DNA of 64,000 nucleotides, from NCBI RefSeq assembly GCF_013314895.1, contig NZ_JABTYE010000014.1, positions 1 to 64,000 on the forward strand. Direction: 5' to 3'. Source of the DNA: Cupriavidus gilardii. Lineage in GTDB: Bacteria > Pseudomonadota > Gammaproteobacteria > Burkholderiales > Burkholderiaceae. The stretch's first letter is position 1; the number at the start of each line of letters is the position of its first letter. Positions 61,971 to 64,000 of the stretch are shown one piece after another. The position numbers and the translations under genes are program-made. The notes below the pieces were generated by a model that saw only the letters and a program-made list of their open reading frames with translations, did not search any database and was not told the origin of the DNA.

Positions 61971-62633
61971 TCAGCGAGCGCTGCGGGTACCGACCACTTC
62001 GACTTCCACGCGGCGGTTCGGCTGCTGGCAGGCGATCTGAGCGGTGCGGTTGCCCTTGCACGACTTCGGATCGACCTTCAGCTGACGCTCGCCCTTGCCT
62101 TCGGTGTAGACGCGGTTGGCTTCCACGCCCTTGCTCACCAGATAGGCCTTGACGGCTTCGGCGCGGCGGATCGACAGGCGATCGTTGTAACGATCGGTGC
62201 CGAACGAGTCGGTGTGGCCGACGGCGATGATCACTTCCAGGGTGATGCCCGACAGCTTCGACACCAGGTCGTCCAGCTTGGCGCGGCCTTCCGGCTTCAG
62301 CACAGCCTTGTCGAAGTCGAACAGCGTGTCAGCGGCGAAGGTGACCTTCTCGCTCGAGACAACCGGGGGAGCGACCGGAGCCGGAGCCGGAGCCGGGGCA
62401 GCAGCCGGAGCCAGCGCGCCGTCGCACTGAGCATTGGCCGTGGCCGGGGTCCAGGAGCTATCGCGCCAGCAGAGCTCGTTCGTGCCATTCTTCCACACGT
62501 ACTCGCTCGTACCGTTACCCCAGTTGTCGTTCACCGCCTTCTTTTCGTAGGGGACCGACGCGGTCTGGGCTTGAGCGGATGCGGCCATTACTGCGGTAGC
62601 TGCAACGAGCGCGAGCTTGGCAAATTTTTTCAT
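61971..62633 (-). CDS. ompA: OmpA family outer-membrane protein
   Basis: 220 residues. Signal peptide MKKFAKLALVAATAVMAASA then QA; a short N-terminal region (YVWKNGTNELCWRDSSW) takes the place of a beta barrel; Ala/Pro linker; C-terminal OmpA-like peptidoglycan-binding domain with DTLFDFDKAVLKPEG, AVGHTDSFGTDRYNDRLSIR and QPNRRVEVEV. It anchors the outer membrane to the wall. AGGAG precedes the ATG. A -10 TATACT (62714-62709) gives a leader of about 70 nt. Confidence 0.92.
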   Translation of the reverse strand: MKKFAKLALVAATAVMAASAQAQTASVPYEKKAVNDNWGNGTSEYVWKNGTNELCWRDSSWTPATANAQCDGALAPAAAPAPAPAPVAPPVVSSEKVTFAADTLFDFDKAVLKPEGRAKLDDLVSKLSGITLEVIIAVGHTDSFGTDRYNDRLSIRRAEAVKAYLVSKGVEANRVYTEGKGERQLKVDPKSCKGNRTAQIACQQPNRRVEVEVVGTRSAR

Positions 62634-63070
62634 ATTTCTCCTCTCAGGATGAGATCACCGCAGGGTTACTGCGAGCAAATGGACGAAAACAAGTCATACA
62701 TTCTTCGGAGTATAACCTTCTCGCTCGAGGTGACGAATGCTCCACTTCGAACAATGTCTGGCTCTTCGCTGGGGAATTGTGCCACAAGGCTCGTTTCCTA
62801 AGAAGTAAATATATGCGATTCAATCCATGGCTTCGGGGCCTGTGGTGTTTGTGCAACATGGCCTCTTGCGATGCCCGCAAACCCTTGTCCGGCTTGGGTT
62901 TCGAGACATCGAGGCAGATCGTCAGGGCCTGCATGGAGGGTGGTCCCGGGGGCGAGGGGAGGCGGTGCGGCGCATGTTAGAATGCCATGTTACCCGCCGC
63001 GCTGGCAGCGCCGGATCATCCGGTGCCGACCGCCGCTTGCGGGCGTTTCAACCGCATAAGCCACGCCGCA
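62634..63070. other. Divergent promoter region of ompA and gyrA
   Basis: No gene is supported. On the minus strand TATACT (62714-62709) with TTCGTC 17 nt upstream is a probable ompA promoter. On the plus strand TAGAAT (62978-62983) is a probable gyrA -10, with no good -35. Short open frames here lack ribosome sites and coding character. Confidence 0.5.
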
Positions 63071-64000
63071 ATGGATCAATTCGCCAAAGAAACCCTTCCG
63101 GTCTCCCTCGAAGAGGAAATGCGTCGCTCGTACCTGGATTACGCCATGAGCGTTATCGTCGGGCGCGCGCTTCCCGATGTACGGGACGGCCTGAAGCCCG
63201 TCCATCGGCGAGTGCTGTTTGCGATGCACGAGCTGAACAACGACTGGAACCGCCCTTACAAGAAATCGGCACGTATTGTCGGCGATGTGATTGGTAAATA
63301 TCACCCGCACGGCGATACCGCGGTCTACGACACCATCGTCCGCATGGCGCAGGATTTTTCGCTGCGTTATATGCTGGTCGACGGCCAAGGCAATTTCGGT
63401 TCGGTCGACGGCGACAATGCCGCGGCCATGCGTTATACGGAAATCCGGCTGTCGAAGATAGCGCATGAAATGCTGCTGGACATCGACAAGGAAACCGTCG
63501 ATTTCGTCCCGAACTACGACGGCTCCGAAAACGAGCCGCAAATCCTGCCGGCCCGTATTCCGAATCTGCTGATCAACGGTTCGTCGGGTATTGCGGTCGG
63601 CATGGCCACCAATATCCCGCCGCACAATCTGAACGAAGTGGTCGACGGCTGTCTGCACCTTCTGCGCAACCCGCAGGCGACGGTCGACGAGCTGATCGAG
63701 CTGATTCCGGCGCCCGACTTTCCGACCGCCGGCATCATCTACGGCATCCAGGGCGTGCGCGAAGGCTACCGTACCGGCCGTGGCCGGGTGGTGATGCGAG
63801 CACGTACCCACTTCGAGGATATCGACCGCGGCCAGCGCCAGGCAATCATCATCGACGAGCTGCCCTACCAGGTGAACAAGCGCACCCTGCTGGAGCGCAT
63901 CGCCGAGCTGGTCACGGAGAAGAAGATCGAGGGCATCTCCGACATCCGCGACGAATCGGACAAGTCCGGCATGCGCGTGGTGATCGAACTCAAGCGCAAC
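63071..64000 (+). CDS. gyrA: DNA gyrase subunit A (partial)
   Basis: The first 310 residues, cut by the window end. [20 protein letters not shown] at the start; quinolone pocket [10 protein letters not shown] with Thr83 and Asp87 (E. coli numbering agrees exactly), catalytic Tyr122 in [10 protein letters not shown]. Thr83 is, to my knowledge, the wild-type residue in Burkholderia relatives, so no classical resistance change is seen. Gyrase introduces negative supercoils. Confidence 0.97.
   Translation, partial: MDQFAKETLPVSLEEEMRRSYLDYAMSVIVGRALPDVRDGLKPVHRRVLFAMHELNNDWNRPYKKSARIVGDVIGKYHPHGDTAVYDTIVRMAQDFSLRYMLVDGQGNFGSVDGDNAAAMRYTEIRLSKIAHEMLLDIDKETVDFVPNYDGSENEPQILPARIPNLLINGSSGIAVGMATNIPPHNLNEVVDGCLHLLRNPQATVDELIELIPAPDFPTAGIIYGIQGVREGYRTGRGRVVMRARTHFEDIDRGQRQAIIIDELPYQVNKRTLLERIAELVTEKKIEGISDIRDESDKSGMRVVIELKRN

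Noticed and set aside
62644-62934. Leftward open frame of 96 codons upstream of ompA
   Set aside because: It spans the ompA promoter, lacks a ribosome site and has no coding character.
52770-63340. Quinolone resistance changes in gyrA (Thr83) and parC (Gln89)
   Set aside because: Both residues match, to my knowledge, the normal form in Burkholderiales. Asp87 of GyrA is unchanged.

Overview
The window is the right part of a temperate, myovirus-type prophage (1 to about 36.4 kb) followed by about 27 kb of host chromosome. The host genes point to Burkholderiales (Betaproteobacteria), most likely the Cupriavidus/Ralstonia lineage. This rests on GC-rich coding sequence, the order gyrA - ompA - ubiG - gph - ssrA, a tmRNA whose tag reads ANDERYALAA, gyrA with Thr83 and parC with Gln-Ser in the quinolone pocket, and intergenic palindromes of the CTCTCCCGC...GCGGGAGAG type. 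The genus is an inference; no rRNA is present.

Prophage, left to right. 1-1.6 kb: a leftward early operon (pL side) that runs off the window, ending in a DUF7666-like protein with 27-bp repeats; integrase should lie further left. 1.85-3.3 kb: the immunity region. A leftward operon of the cI-like repressor and three small genes (one a two-helix membrane protein) ends in a terminator, and divergent pL and pR promoters carry matching TTAGG-N4-CCTAA operators. 3.3-12.1 kb: rightward early genes: Cro-like protein, lambda O-like and P-like replication proteins (four iterons at 11-bp spacing lie inside the O-like gene), a nuclease, RusA, an HNH/AP2 endonuclease, several small accessory genes, a Lar-like protein and a Q-like antiterminator. 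12.1-33.8 kb: late genes: TerS, TerL, portal, head morphogenesis, protease/scaffold, cement protein, capsid, neck, sheath, tube, a frameshifted tail chaperone, tape measure, baseplate and tail fibre. HNH and GIY-YIG endonuclease genes interrupt the head operon, and a reverse-strand secreted protein interrupts the baseplate operon. 33.8-36.4 kb: a reverse-strand regulator plus lipoprotein-esterase module, then holin, SAR-type lysozyme, Rz and Rz1, and a small Cys-rich gene directly behind a perfect LexA box. The right attachment site lies between 36.39 and 36.59 kb and was not resolved.

Host part. TrkH/TrkA-type potassium uptake; a NUDIX hydrolase; an ANT(6)-like nucleotidyltransferase next to a decayed BrnT/BrnA toxin-antitoxin pair; BenE; an FAD oxidoreductase; CreB with a frameshifted CreC; Uup; an MFS transporter with a tiny membrane partner; topoisomerase IV (parE, parC); a SulP transporter with a beta-carbonic anhydrase (probable bicarbonate module); divergent argO/argP; a flavin reductase; tmRNA; gph; ubiG; ompA; and the start of gyrA.

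The points most worth following up are the cI-linked lysogeny operon (a rexAB-like candidate exclusion system), the complete operator/promoter architecture, the in-gene iteron origin, the SOS-controlled small gene at the prophage end, the regulator/esterase conversion module, and the one-base creC frameshift.
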